A stretch of 64,000 nucleotides of DNA, taken from contig JBILLS010000001.1 of the NCBI GenBank assembly GCA_044375955.1, positions 1 through 64,000 of the forward strand, written 5' to 3'. The notes beneath the pieces were generated by a model. That model searched no databases. It saw only the letters and a list, made by a program, of their open reading frames with translations, and was not told the DNA's origin. Below, one piece after another: positions 15,336-24,252 of the stretch (positions within the stretch are counted from its first letter, which is position 1; each line of letters begins with the position of its first letter). Origin of the DNA: VGCC01 sp044375955 (lineage in GTDB: Bacteria; Actinomycetota; Actinomycetes; S36-B12). The position numbers and the translations under genes were made by a program.

Positions 15336-16065
15336 CCCGCTCCCTACGTCGTCGTTCCTCGATCTCCCGCGCCTCGTCGAGTGTCGGCGCGCTCCCGCCC
15401 CACCGGGCTGGCAACCATGGCGCACCCGCGACCTTTCCGGGGTAACGCTCGATGACCCGATCGAGCAGGGCCACGAGTCTGCCATGCAGGATCGCGGTCA
15501 ACTCCTCGGGATTCTCGTCGGCGGGAATCGGAATCGGTTCACCCACCTCGATGAGGACAGGGATTCCGCGCGAGAAGTTGCGAACGTTGTAGGAGAGCAC
15601 TCGGTGACTTCCGAACACGATCATCGGAATGAGCGGGACGTGCGCTGCACGTGCCATGCGCACCGCACCGTTCTTGATCTCCTTGATCTCGAAGGAGCGA
15701 CTCATGGTGGCCTCGGGGAACACCCCGATCAACTCACCGTTCTTCGCCGCGGTGACAGCATCGCGGTACGCACTCAAACCCGAACTCCGGTCGACCGGGA
15801 TGTGCTTCATGCCGCGCATCAGTGGACCGGCGATGGGATGACGGAAGATCGAATCCTTCGCCATGAATCGCACGAAGCGACGTCCGCGCATATCTGCGGG
15901 AACGCCGGCGAGTGCGAAGTCGAGGTAACTCGTGTGGTTGATGGCGATGACCGCGCCGCCAACTTCCGGGATGTTCTGCTCGCCGACGACAGACAACTTC
16001 ATTCCCAGGCCGCGGAACACACCCTTGAACGACCACACGATCCCCCGGTACAGGGGTTCAGCCAT
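15322..16065 (-). CDS. plsC: 1-acyl-sn-glycerol-3-phosphate acyltransferase-like protein (PlsC)
   Basis: A 247-residue LPLAT-family protein that probably acylates lysophosphatidic acid at the membrane. Motif I is the catalytic NHTSYLD (HX4D) near residue 45. Motif III, normally FPEGTRS, reads FPEATMSR here near residue 122. Motif IV is VPLIPMIVFG. The charged C-terminal tail (EEAREIEERRRRERDEQR-like) is probably cytoplasmic. ATG 16065 is chosen so that motif I falls at the usual distance; a GTG at 16110 would add 15 residues. It overlaps the decarboxylase gene downstream. Confidence 0.8.
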   Translation of the reverse strand: MAEPLYRGIVWSFKGVFRGLGMKLSVVGEQNIPEVGGAVIAINHTSYLDFALAGVPADMRGRRFVRFMAKDSIFRHPIAGPLMRGMKHIPVDRSSGLSAYRDAVTAAKNGELIGVFPEATMSRSFEIKEIKNGAVRMARAAHVPLIPMIVFGSHRVLSYNVRNFSRGIPVLIEVGEPIPIPADENPEELTAILHGRLVALLDRVIERYPGKVAGAPWLPARWGGSAPTLDEAREIEERRRRERDEQR

Positions 16066-16110
16066 TGGCACGGTCCCGATCGTCGTTACGCAAGCGAGTG
16101 TCGCGGGCAC

Positions 16111-16329
16111 TCATGGACGGGTCGGGGAATTGTGACCCTGGGGTGCATGCGCCTCGAGAAGTGCGTGCACCTCGCTCGCGCGGTACCGGCGGTGCCCACC
16201 CAGTGTCCGGATGCTCGTGAGCTTGCCCGCTTTCGCCCATCGGGTGACCGTCTTGGGGTCGACACGGAAGAGCGCCGCCACCTCGGCGGGGGTCAGCAGA
16301 GGTTCGGAATCAGGACCGGAAACCGCCAT
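16111..16329 (-). CDS. bldC: BldC-type MerR-like DNA-binding regulator
   Basis: A 72-residue winged helix-turn-helix protein of the small MerR-like BldC family. LLTPAEVAALFRVDPKTVTRWAKAGKLTSIRTLGGHRRY (about 11-49) contains the HTH and wing and is nearly canonical. In Streptomyces BldC is a developmental regulator that binds DNA cooperatively at direct repeats. A good ribosome-binding site (GGGGAGG) precedes the ATG. The position beside DUF3073-purM-purF matches conserved actinobacterial gene order. Confidence 0.9.
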   Translation of the reverse strand: MAVSGPDSEPLLTPAEVAALFRVDPKTVTRWAKAGKLTSIRTLGGHRRYRASEVHALLEAHAPQGHNSPTRP

Positions 16330-16417
16330 GCCACCTCCCCGCGCTCTCGAATCTGGACCTCACCCTCCCACCCCGCCACCGTGCGCGGCAACAGGATCCC
16401 CACATTTGCCTACGAAA

Positions 16418-16437
16418 GGGGCGCCGAGGGGCGCCCC
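16418..16437 (-). terminator. Strong stem-loop, possible terminator or bldC leader element
   Basis: GGGGCGCC and GGCGCCCC form a perfect eight-base-pair stem with a four-base loop. Read on the minus strand it is followed by TTT. It lies 88 bases upstream of the bldC start, so it could stop minus-strand transcripts coming from purM or act in the bldC leader. The short T-run makes it a weak intrinsic terminator. Confidence 0.35.
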
Positions 16438-16479
16438 CGTGCCCGAGCCCGCCGGGCGTAGGGGGCTCGCCTGTCGGGG

Positions 16480-16517
16480 TGGGGGCCCAGCGGGTAATTG
16501 GGGGCCCAGCAGGTAAT
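16480..16517. repeat. Tandem 19-bp direct repeat
   Basis: Two adjacent copies of TGGGGGCCCAGCGGGTAAT (16480-16498 and 16499-16517) differ at one base. Each contains the palindrome GGGCCC and ends in GTAAT. The second copy runs into TAATGT, a possible -10 element for the downstream DUF3073 gene. The spacing suits a protein binding side by side on one face of DNA. Confidence 0.55.
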
Positions 16518-16588
16518 GTGGAGCCCGCCGCCACGGCGGCGTGAACCGTTCAGAGACCACCGGGGATCCCGGATAAGGGGGTCGAGCC

Positions 16589-16780
16589 ATGGGGCGCGGC
16601 CGGGCCAAGGCCAAACAGACGAAGGTTGCCCGCGAGTTGAAGTACGGCGGCCCACAGACCGACCTGGAACGCCTCCAGGCCGAGTTGTCGGGGCGTGCGC
16701 CTCAGGTCGAGGACGAGGTAGACCCCTACGACCCCTACGCGAAGTATCTGGACGAGGACGAGGAGTCCCAGGCGGGTTAA
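16589..16780 (+). CDS. DUF3073 protein
   Basis: A 63-residue protein matching the actinobacterial DUF3073 family: a basic N-terminus (MGRGRAKAKQTKVARELKY), a central TDLERLQAEL and an acidic DPYDPYAKYLDEDEE tail. The function is unknown, although the family is widespread and conserved next to purM and bldC. The start follows GGGGG. Its TAA stop and the TAA stop of purM on the other strand share the palindrome GGTTAACC. Confidence 0.85.
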   Translation: MGRGRAKAKQTKVARELKYGGPQTDLERLQAELSGRAPQVEDEVDPYDPYAKYLDEDEESQAG

Positions 16781-17862
16781 CCCGCGTAGTCACCCCGAAG
16801 TACGACGACCCCGCCCTGTCCGCCTTTCGCGGTGGCATCACCGATGTCGTCGGCTCTGCGGGGTCGCACCACACCGCACTGCCAGGCATGCACACCTCGC
16901 GCACCCAGCAGATCGATCGCCTTCTCCGCCTGCGTCGGCGCAACGATGGCGATCATTCCGATCCCCATGTTGAATGCCCGTTCCATCTCGGGGCGCTGCA
17001 CTCCGCCGATGCGCGCAATGGCCGCGAAAACGCCCGGGGGCGCCCAGGTCGTGCGGTCGATGTCCACAGCGAGTGACTCGGGAAGCACGCGGGCGAGGTT
17101 CGCCGCGATTCCACCCCCGGTGACGTGGCTGAACGCATGCACGTCGCAGGTGCGTGCGAGCTCGAGGCAGTCCTGTGCGTAGATGCGGGTGGGTTCGAGG
17201 AGCTCCTCACCGACGGTGCGCGCCACCTCCGGCACGTGGCCCCCGAGTCCGGGACCACCATCGCCGAGCAGCACCATGCGCGCGAGTGAGTATCCATTCG
17301 AGTGGAGGCCGGAGGAACCCATGGCGATGACCATGTCGCCGTCACGCACCCGCTCGGGTCCTAACATCGCGTCGGCATCGACGATCCCGACCCCCGCACC
17401 TGCGATGTCGTACTCATCGGGTGCCATGAGTCCCGGGTGCTCCGCGGTCTCACCTCCGATCAAGGTGCATCCAGCCTGGACACAACCCTCGGCGATCCCC
17501 GCGACGATCCGGGCGATCCGTTCTGGTTCCACCGATCCGGTGGCGATGTAGTCGGTCATGAACAGCGGTTCGGCGCCGCAGACGACGAGATCGTCGATCA
17601 CCATCGCGACCAGGTCGATGCCGATCGTGTGATGGATGTTCATCGCACGCGCGACCGCGATCTTCGTTCCCACACCGTCCGTCGAGGTGGCCAAGATGGG
17701 ACGGGACATAGAACGAGCCGCGGAAAGGTCGAAGAGTCCGGCGAATCCACCGACGCCCCCGATCACCTCCGGACGCTGTGTGGACCCAATCGAGGCACGC
17801 ATGAGGTCCACCGCGCGCTCGCCGGCTTCGACATCCACGCCGGCCGCGGCGTAGTCGGTCAT
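16777..17862 (-). CDS. purM: Phosphoribosylformylglycinamidine cyclo-ligase (AIR synthetase)
   Basis: A 361-residue enzyme for step five of IMP synthesis: FGAM plus ATP gives AIR. The N-terminus has GVDVEAGERAVDLM and the nucleotide-binding ATSTDGVGTKIAVA. GIDLVAMVIDDLVVCGAEPLF and LIGGETAEHPG are AIR synthetase signatures. The ATG at 17862 overlaps the purF stop (ATGA), so purF and purM are translated as one unit. The frame extends upstream, but those residues belong to the purF region. Confidence 0.95.
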   Translation of the reverse strand: MTDYAAAGVDVEAGERAVDLMRASIGSTQRPEVIGGVGGFAGLFDLSAARSMSRPILATSTDGVGTKIAVARAMNIHHTIGIDLVAMVIDDLVVCGAEPLFMTDYIATGSVEPERIARIVAGIAEGCVQAGCTLIGGETAEHPGLMAPDEYDIAGAGVGIVDADAMLGPERVRDGDMVIAMGSSGLHSNGYSLARMVLLGDGGPGLGGHVPEVARTVGEELLEPTRIYAQDCLELARTCDVHAFSHVTGGGIAANLARVLPESLAVDIDRTTWAPPGVFAAIARIGGVQRPEMERAFNMGIGMIAIVAPTQAEKAIDLLGARGVHAWQCGVVRPRRADDIGDATAKGGQGGVVVLRGDYAG

Positions 17863-19385
17863 GGCCGACTCAGCGCATCCGCCGCGCCGCCCCCGGACTG
17901 CTCGACAACACGACGCTCGATCCCCTCGAGCAGGTTCTTGCCCAGTTGATCCTCTTCCGGGAGCGCAACCGGATAGTGCCCGTCGAAGCACGCCCGACAC
18001 AGCCGCGAGGCCGGAAGGGTAGTGGCCTCGACCAGCTGCTCGAGTTCCACGTAGGCCAATGAGTCCGCACCGATCGAGGAGCAGATCTCATCGATCGTGA
18101 GCCCGTTGGCGATCAACTCCGCACGGGTGGCGAAGTCGATTCCGTAGAAGCATGGCCACTTGACCGGGGGACTCGAGATCCGCACGTGCACCTCACGCGC
18201 ACCCGCTTCGCGCAGCATGCGCACCAGGGCCCGCTGGGTGTTACCGCGCACGATGGAGTCGTCGACGACAACGAGACGTTGACCCGCGATCACCTCGCGG
18301 AGGGGGTTGAGTTTGAGACGGATGCCAAGTTGTCGGATGGTCTGCGATGGCTGGATGAAGGTGCGTCCGACGTAGGCGTTCTTGACGAGTCCCTCAGCGA
18401 ACGGGATCCCCGACTCCTGGGCGTACCCGATCGCCGCGTACCGACCCGATTCCGGAACGGGAATCACCAGATCCGCGTCCACCGGATGCTCACGCGCGAG
18501 GCGCTTGCCGATCTCGACGCGCGTTGCCTGCACCGAGCGACCAGCGATCGATGTGTCGGGGCGCGCGAGATACACGTACTCGAAGAGGCACCCTTTGGGC
18601 TCTGCGTCGGCGAATCTGTGGGAGCGCAAACCCTGGGCGTCGATGACGACGAGCTCACCCGGCTCCACCTCGCGGATGAAGGATGCACCGACGATGTCGA
18701 GGGCCGCGGTCTCGCTTGCGATCACCCACCCGCGCTCGATCCGACCGAGAACGAGCGGGCGGATGCCTTGTGGGTCACGCGCCGCGTAGAGCGACTCGTC
18801 GTCCATGAAGACGAGGGAGAAGGCACCGCGCAGGTTCGGGAGTTCGAGGAGCGCGGCCTGCTCCAAGGGAATGTCCGGGTGCGAGGCCAGGAGACCCGAG
18901 ATCACCTCGGTGTCCGTGGTGGCGTGCAATCCGGCATTGATCGGCAACTGCCCCGACGTCTCGACGAGATGCCGGAGCCGGGACACGAGATCCGCGGTGT
19001 TGGTCAGGTTGCCGTTGTGCCCGAGGGCGAGATGCCCGGTGGCCGTGGTGCGGAAGGTGGGCTGGGCGTTCTCCCACACGCTGGCTCCGGTGGTGGAGTA
19101 TCGGGTGTGACCGATGGCCACGTGCCCATGCAGCGACTCCAGGCTGGCCTCGGTGAATACCTGCGAGACCAGGCCCATGTCCTTGTAGACGACGATGTGG
19201 GAGCCGTCGCTGACCGCGATCCCGGCTGACTCTTGACCGCGGTGCTGCAGCGCGTAGAGACCGAAGTAGGTGAGTTTCGCAACCTCGTCACCGGGGGCCC
19301 ATACGCCGAAGACTCCGCAGGCATCCTGCGGGCCGCGCTCGCCCGGGAGGAGTTCGTGCGTGAGGCGACCGTCACCGCGTGGCAC
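17859..19385 (-). CDS. purF: Amidophosphoribosyltransferase
   Basis: A 508-residue enzyme that catalyses the committed first step of purine synthesis, making phosphoribosylamine from PRPP and glutamine. After a short propeptide, CGVFGVW (Cys at about 23) supplies the N-terminal nucleophile of the glutaminase. The PRPP-binding loop VVVDDSIVRGNT is near residue 366. Cysteines in the segments around CFYGIDFA and LCRACFDGHYP fit the Fe4S4-containing type. The GTG start has a TAGGGT -10 element six bases upstream, so the message is probably leaderless. Confidence 0.95.
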   Translation of the reverse strand: MPRGDGRLTHELLPGERGPQDACGVFGVWAPGDEVAKLTYFGLYALQHRGQESAGIAVSDGSHIVVYKDMGLVSQVFTEASLESLHGHVAIGHTRYSTTGASVWENAQPTFRTTATGHLALGHNGNLTNTADLVSRLRHLVETSGQLPINAGLHATTDTEVISGLLASHPDIPLEQAALLELPNLRGAFSLVFMDDESLYAARDPQGIRPLVLGRIERGWVIASETAALDIVGASFIREVEPGELVVIDAQGLRSHRFADAEPKGCLFEYVYLARPDTSIAGRSVQATRVEIGKRLAREHPVDADLVIPVPESGRYAAIGYAQESGIPFAEGLVKNAYVGRTFIQPSQTIRQLGIRLKLNPLREVIAGQRLVVVDDSIVRGNTQRALVRMLREAGAREVHVRISSPPVKWPCFYGIDFATRAELIANGLTIDEICSSIGADSLAYVELEQLVEATTLPASRLCRACFDGHYPVALPEEDQLGKNLLEGIERRVVEQSGGGAADALSRP

Positions 19386-19391
19386 GTGGCA

Positions 19392-19397
19392 ACCCTA
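19392..19397 (-). promoter_or_regulatory. -10 element of purF (TAGGGT on the minus strand)
   Basis: On the minus strand TAGGGT is followed by six bases and then the purF GTG start. No purine operator was recognised nearby. Confidence 0.5.
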
Positions 19398-19407
19398 CGG
19401 GACCCAC

Positions 19408-20583
19408 TCAGCGACGCAGTTCCGTCCACGCCCGGCCCCACTCCTCGTACGGGACGCAGACAACATCCGTTCGCCCGTCCCGACATTCCTCGGTAGGCGT
19501 GTCCCAGTAGTAGACGGACTCCCAGAAGTCCGGGTCGAAGGCCCGGTAGTCCTCGCAATGGGTCGGGCTCGCGGTGAGAGAGCACGCCGCCTCATTCACA
19601 GGTGCAGCTCCGGACCACTCCGCCGCCTGCGCATTGACTTCCGGTGTCAGCATCCAGTCGAGCCACTGGTATGCACACCGAACATTCGGGGCATCCCGCG
19701 CAATCACCCACGAATCCGACCATCCCACCGACCCTTCCGGTGGCCGGGACTCACGGACGCTCGCATCACTCTGATCGAGAACCTGGGCCGCCACCTGCCA
19801 CCCGACACTCGCATCGACGCTGTCAGATTCGAATGCCTCGATCAATTCGGTCGGAGTCTGCCAAAAGAGAGCGACGTCGGGGACGATCTCACCAGCCCGC
19901 TCCACGACTGCGTCGAACTGCGCCTCATCGAGGGCGTATGGGTTGGTGATGCCCAACTCCGGTTGCTCAACCATCAATTGGACAGCGACGTCCGCGAGCG
20001 AGATGGGTGCGTCGTAGAGGCCCAATCGATTCGCGCGCACCGCATCATCACCCAGGACAGTGGCCCACGAATCCGCGAGCGAGGGATCATCCCCCCTCAG
20101 CAGCACGTGGACACCGCGAGAGTGTGGGACTCCGTATGTGCGGCCATTCCGGGATATCCACGGAGGTGACTTCAGCGAGGTAGTCACGGCGGCGTAGTTC
20201 GGAATGAGTGAGATGGTGAGCGGCTGGATCAGGCCCTCGTTCATGAGTGTCTGGGTGATGTCGCTCGAGACCGATGCCACGTCCCAGGCACCGGACTCGA
20301 AAAGGGAACGAGCCTCATCCGAGGAAGCGACCAGGCGAACGTCGACTGCGCAACCTGACTTCTCCTCGAACGGCGTGACCCAGTCGACGTCGGGATCGAA
20401 GGTCCCATCCTCCGCATACCCCGGCCAGGCGAGCACCTTCAGTTGCCCCTCACCGGGGGCCACCGGCCCTACGAATGGGGTGGCATCTGCGGATGCCTCC
20501 GTGGGTGATGCTGAGGTATCCGAATCAGCCGCGCACCCGGCAAGCACGAGGAGTGCCGGGATGAGAGCGAGCACACGACGCAT
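19408..20583 (-). CDS. ABC-transporter solute-binding lipoprotein, PotD-like
   Basis: A 391-residue lipoprotein with a lipobox (LVLAGCAA, Cys near 17) and a type II periplasmic-binding fold. LKVLAWPGY near residue 49, TPFEEKSGCAVDVRLVASSDEA and the late WLDWMLTPEVNAQ segment resemble spermidine/putrescine-type binding proteins. At least five cysteines in the C-terminal third may form disulfides. It lies 11 bases after the iron-type ATPase gene, as the last gene of that operon. Whether it feeds the same permease, and with what ligand, is not shown by sequence. The start follows GGAG. Confidence 0.72.
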   Translation of the reverse strand: MRRVLALIPALLVLAGCAADSDTSASPTEASADATPFVGPVAPGEGQLKVLAWPGYAEDGTFDPDVDWVTPFEEKSGCAVDVRLVASSDEARSLFESGAWDVASVSSDITQTLMNEGLIQPLTISLIPNYAAVTTSLKSPPWISRNGRTYGVPHSRGVHVLLRGDDPSLADSWATVLGDDAVRANRLGLYDAPISLADVAVQLMVEQPELGITNPYALDEAQFDAVVERAGEIVPDVALFWQTPTELIEAFESDSVDASVGWQVAAQVLDQSDASVRESRPPEGSVGWSDSWVIARDAPNVRCAYQWLDWMLTPEVNAQAAEWSGAAPVNEAACSLTASPTHCEDYRAFDPDFWESVYYWDTPTEECRDGRTDVVCVPYEEWGRAWTELRR

Positions 20584-20594
20584 CGATCTCCATG

Positions 20595-21641
20595 TTAGTC
20601 GTGTGAGGGAAGGACCATCCCCTTGTGATTCATGACCAGGGAGATGCGGTCACCCGGTTGGGCATCCGGCGCGCCCGCCTGACGCATGTGAACGAAGATT
20701 CCCGCGTCCGTCTTCACACGCACGAGTGAGTCATGACCGTGGTAATCGATCGACGTGATCGTTCCCTCGATGAGTGGTGACTCATCGGCGCCGGCACGAC
20801 GAAGATTCTCAGGACGTATCAGGACCACCCCGGCGGACACGTCGCTCGAGGACACGGGGATATCTCCGAGGGGAGTGCGAGCGATACCTGCACCGACGTG
20901 GACAGCGGGGATCTCCACAAGATCTCCGAGGAACCGGGCTGCGACGAGGCTTCGTGGATTCGAGTAGAGGTCCTGCGGGTTCCCCCGCTGGACGATCCGA
21001 CCGGTGATCATCAATGCCACCTCATCGGAGATCGACAGTGCTTCTTCCTGATCGTGGGTGACGAGGATCGTTGTGGTGCCAACGGATCGCAGGACCTCAC
21101 GCACCTCAGCACGCAGCTCCGTGCGGAGTCCCGCATCCAGTGCGGAGAACGGTTCGTCGAGGAGCAACACATCCGGGCGGGGTGCGAGTGCACGGGCGAG
21201 TGCGACACGCTGTTGCTGGCCACCGGAGAGCTCATGCGGTGCCGCACCTCCGCGGCCCTCGAGTCCGACGAGGGCGAGCATCTCTTCGACCCGAACAGTG
21301 GATGACGTTCCATCGGGCATTCCTCCGCGCGGGATACCGAAACCGACATTGCCCGCGACGTCGAGGTGTGGGAAGAGAGCACCTTCCTGAGGGACTATGC
21401 CGACGCGTCGCCTCTCCGGAGGAACGAAGGTCTGTGGGCCACTAACTTCTCGACCACCGATGGAGATCGTCCCCGACGTCGGACGCAGGAATCCCGCGAT
21501 CGTGCGCACGAGTGTGGTCTTGCCACATCCGCTGGGGCCGACAATCGAGGTGAGCGAACCCGATTCGACTGTGAGGTCCACGTCGATGACCACGGGTGGG
21601 CCACCGTAGCCCGCCGTAACGCGGTCGAGGCGCACGCTCAT
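20595..21641 (-). CDS. fbpC: Iron(III)-type ABC transporter ATP-binding protein
   Basis: A 348-residue ATPase of the FbpC/PotA group. Walker A is GPSGCGKTT near residue 39, the signature is LSGGQQQRVALARAL, Walker B is VLLLDEPFSALD and the switch His is in THDQEEA. The C-terminal part (about 250-348) is a TOBE-like regulatory domain. ATG 21641 overlaps the permease stop (ATGA), which fixes the start; the frame is open far upstream only as a shadow of the permease gene. Confidence 0.88.
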   Translation of the reverse strand: MSVRLDRVTAGYGGPPVVIDVDLTVESGSLTSIVGPSGCGKTTLVRTIAGFLRPTSGTISIGGREVSGPQTFVPPERRRVGIVPQEGALFPHLDVAGNVGFGIPRGGMPDGTSSTVRVEEMLALVGLEGRGGAAPHELSGGQQQRVALARALAPRPDVLLLDEPFSALDAGLRTELRAEVREVLRSVGTTTILVTHDQEEALSISDEVALMITGRIVQRGNPQDLYSNPRSLVAARFLGDLVEIPAVHVGAGIARTPLGDIPVSSSDVSAGVVLIRPENLRRAGADESPLIEGTITSIDYHGHDSLVRVKTDAGIFVHMRQAGAPDAQPGDRISLVMNHKGMVLPSHD

Positions 21642-23164
21642 ACCCGGACCTCCACGGTCGCATCCTCCTGCACGCGGGCGGGCGCACCCATCCACCGGCC
21701 CAGCAGCCAGGCCGGAACCGCGGCAAGCAGCACGAGGCCCAGTGCGTAGGGGGCGGCGGCACCGAAGGATCCGACTTCCGTGCGCGTCCACAACTCGGTC
21801 GCGAGGGTGTTGAAGCCTGTGGGGCGCAACATCAACGTGGCCGGAAGTTCCTTCATCGCAGTGAGCAGCACCAGGAGTGCGCCGGCCGCGATCCCCGGCC
21901 ACGCGAGACGCCCGGTGACCTCCCACCATGCGCGCAAGGGTCCGCGACCCAGTGAACGTGCCACCTGTTCCATTCCCGGTGGGACCGCAGCGATCGCGGA
22001 ACGTGCCGAGCCCAACGCCTTGGGAGTGAACAGGATCGCGTAGGCCAGCGCGACAGTGACGATCGTCTGATACATCGAAGGAAGGACGGCGAGGGTGAGG
22101 AAGACGAGGGAGAGACCAACGACGACACCGGGCAGCGCCTGACCGAGGAAGGCGCTCGTCTCGAGCCACCGTACGTTTCGTGTCACGTAACGGGCTGCCA
22201 GCGCGGCGACCGGGAGAGCGAGGATGAGCGCCAGGAGCGCGCCGATACCGGATGCGGTGATGGATCCGACGATCGCTCCCATCATCTCGATCGGATCCCA
22301 GGATGCGTTGCGACTGATGGCGAGCTGTCGGATCAGTGACGCCGCCGGTACCCCGAGGGAGAGCACGAAGACGGCGACCAACCATGTGAGTGCCGCACCC
22401 TTGCGCCATCCCTCCAAGTGCGCCGGGGGTGCCGGACGTGACGTGCCGGTGCCCACGCGCCACCGTCGCGCGCGACCACGGACCCGGGCCTCGACCCAGA
22501 CCAACAGCAAGGCGAGGATCACCAGCAGGATCGCGAGGACCGCTGCAGACACCCGGTCGAAGGAGGCTCGATAGGACGCGTAGATGACGCGGGTGAAGGC
22601 ATCGACGCGGAAGATCGCGACCGTACCGAATTCGGCGAGGGTGTACAGACCGACGAGAAGTGCGCCCGCTGCACCCGCGGGCCACACGATCGGGAGGGTG
22701 ACGCGTGTCAGCGCACGTACTGGGCTCGTCCCGAGGCTGCGCGCCACCTCCTCGTATCCGGCATCGATTCTCCGTAGGGAGATCGCCAGCGGAATGCTGA
22801 TGTAGGGGAACGTGCACAGTGCCATCACCAGAGTTGCCGCCCAGATCCCCGACATCCCGGGGAACTCCGCGATCCAGGTGTACGCGGCGACGTAGGACGG
22901 AACCGCCAACGGAAGTGCGGTCACAACCCACCAGAACCGCGACCCAGGGACATCCGTCCGCGCGATGAGGACGGCGGTGGGAATGGCGAGGATCAGCGCC
23001 ACTCCGACGACGAGGATCACCAGCGTGACACTCGTCAGTGCAGTCTCGAGTGTGCGTGGGCGCACGAGGGTCTCGACGATCGCAGCGGGACCCGCGCCGA
23101 TCACGCGGATGATGAGGTACGCGAGCGGCACGGCCATCACAACGACCGAAACCGCCGCGGCCAC
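21638..23164 (-). CDS. fbpB: Iron(III)-type ABC transporter permease (fused dimer)
   Basis: A 508-residue membrane permease with about twelve helices, made of two homologous halves as in FbpB/SfuB. Each half has an EAA-type loop: IDAGYEEVARSLGTSP near residue 140 and PPGMEQVARSLGRGP near residue 395. It forms the membrane channel with FbpC and receives substrate from the lipoprotein upstream. The GTG at 23164 is the most likely start, although no clear ribosome-binding site is seen. The gap to the upstream gene is 41 bases. Confidence 0.87.
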   Translation of the reverse strand: MAAAVSVVVMAVPLAYLIIRVIGAGPAAIVETLVRPRTLETALTSVTLVILVVGVALILAIPTAVLIARTDVPGSRFWWVVTALPLAVPSYVAAYTWIAEFPGMSGIWAATLVMALCTFPYISIPLAISLRRIDAGYEEVARSLGTSPVRALTRVTLPIVWPAGAAGALLVGLYTLAEFGTVAIFRVDAFTRVIYASYRASFDRVSAAVLAILLVILALLLVWVEARVRGRARRWRVGTGTSRPAPPAHLEGWRKGAALTWLVAVFVLSLGVPAASLIRQLAISRNASWDPIEMMGAIVGSITASGIGALLALILALPVAALAARYVTRNVRWLETSAFLGQALPGVVVGLSLVFLTLAVLPSMYQTIVTVALAYAILFTPKALGSARSAIAAVPPGMEQVARSLGRGPLRAWWEVTGRLAWPGIAAGALLVLLTAMKELPATLMLRPTGFNTLATELWTRTEVGSFGAAAPYALGLVLLAAVPAWLLGRWMGAPARVQEDATVEVRV

Positions 23165-23205
23165 CAGGAGGGGCCGGGGCGGTTTCGCAACGTGTCGAAG
23201 ACCGC

Positions 23206-24228
23206 TTATGTCAGGCCGACTTCCTGCAGCATGGCGAGGGTTCCGGGAAGATCCTCGAGTTCGGCGAGGGGGACATCAGGTCCCTGCAGCGACTCGATGG
23301 GCGGGAGTCCCTCGGCCGCGGGAACGCCTTCGACGAGGGGATACTCCCAACTCTTCGTGACGAACCACTCCTGCTCTTCGGGAGTGAGCACCCATGTGAT
23401 GAACTCGCCAGCGCCACCGGGATTCCCGGCTCCTGCGAGGATGCAGGCACCGGCGACGTTCACCAACGACCCTGGATCCCCGGGTGCCGTGAACGCGATC
23501 TGCACGTTCATCGCGTCTTGGCCTACCTCCGCGGCCTTCTCGTACCAGTAGTAGTGATTGATCAATCCCAACTTCACCTGACCGGCATCGACGGCATCCC
23601 GGATAAGGCTGTTCTTCTCGAAGATCTGGGCGTCGTTGTCCACCATGCCCTGAAGCCACGCCTTCGTGGCTTCATCACCCAGGGTGACGCGCATTGCGGT
23701 GACGAACGCCTGGAAGGACCCGTTGGTCGGTGCGATGGCGACCTCGCCCTTCCACTTCGGGTCGGTGAGTTCGAGAACCGATGTCGGAACCTCGTCCGCG
23801 CTCACGCGGCTCGAGTCGTAGGCGATGACGCGCGAACGCCCGGTTATACCGGTCCAGTTACCCGACTCCGCGCGGTACCGCGCGGGCACTCCGTCCGTTG
23901 CACCTTCAGGAAGCGGTGCGCAGAGCCCTGCTGCGTCGAGCGCACCGAGGGCACCCGCGTCTTGACCGAAGTAGAGGTCGGCCGGAGAGGCGTCGCCCTC
24001 TTCGATGATCTGCGCGGCCAACTCGGCGGTGTCGCCGTACCGCACCTCCACCGGGATTCCGGTCTGCGCGGTGAACTCGGCGAACAGCGGTGCGACCAGT
24101 TCCTCGCTGCGCCCGGAGTACACCACGACCGGGGCACCCTCCACGGGCTCCTCACTCGCCGGGGTACCGCCACCGCAGGCAGCCAGGGCCAGGCTGGCGA
24201 AGGCCAACACGGGCAACAGACGCTTCAT
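23206..24228 (-). CDS. fbpA: Iron(III)-binding lipoprotein (FbpA-type)
   Basis: A 340-residue ferric-binding protein. The lipobox is LALAACGG (Cys near 19), followed by VVVYSGRSEELVAPL, the typical first strand of FbpA. GQDAGALGALDAAGL and the paired tyrosines in GLINHYYWYEKAAE, which bind iron in this family, are present. The start at 24228 has GAGGAG upstream. It is the first gene of fbpA-fbpB-fbpC-solute-binding lipoprotein and lies 24 bases below an iron box, so it should be repressed when iron is plentiful. Confidence 0.9.
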   Translation of the reverse strand: MKRLLPVLAFASLALAACGGGTPASEEPVEGAPVVVYSGRSEELVAPLFAEFTAQTGIPVEVRYGDTAELAAQIIEEGDASPADLYFGQDAGALGALDAAGLCAPLPEGATDGVPARYRAESGNWTGITGRSRVIAYDSSRVSADEVPTSVLELTDPKWKGEVAIAPTNGSFQAFVTAMRVTLGDEATKAWLQGMVDNDAQIFEKNSLIRDAVDAGQVKLGLINHYYWYEKAAEVGQDAMNVQIAFTAPGDPGSLVNVAGACILAGAGNPGGAGEFITWVLTPEEQEWFVTKSWEYPLVEGVPAAEGLPPIESLQGPDVPLAELEDLPGTLAMLQEVGLT

Positions 24229-24252
24229 CGCACTCCTCGAACTTAGTCTCAC

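Noticed and set aside
19386..19407. PurR-type operator before purF
   Set aside because: Only a -10 element was found in the short gap. No palindrome resembling a purine operator was visible.
21642..22931. A long N-terminal extension of the fbpC reading frame to 778 residues
   Set aside because: The extra 430 residues overlap the fbpB permease in another frame and look like shadow sequence. The ATGA overlap at 21638-21641 marks the real start.
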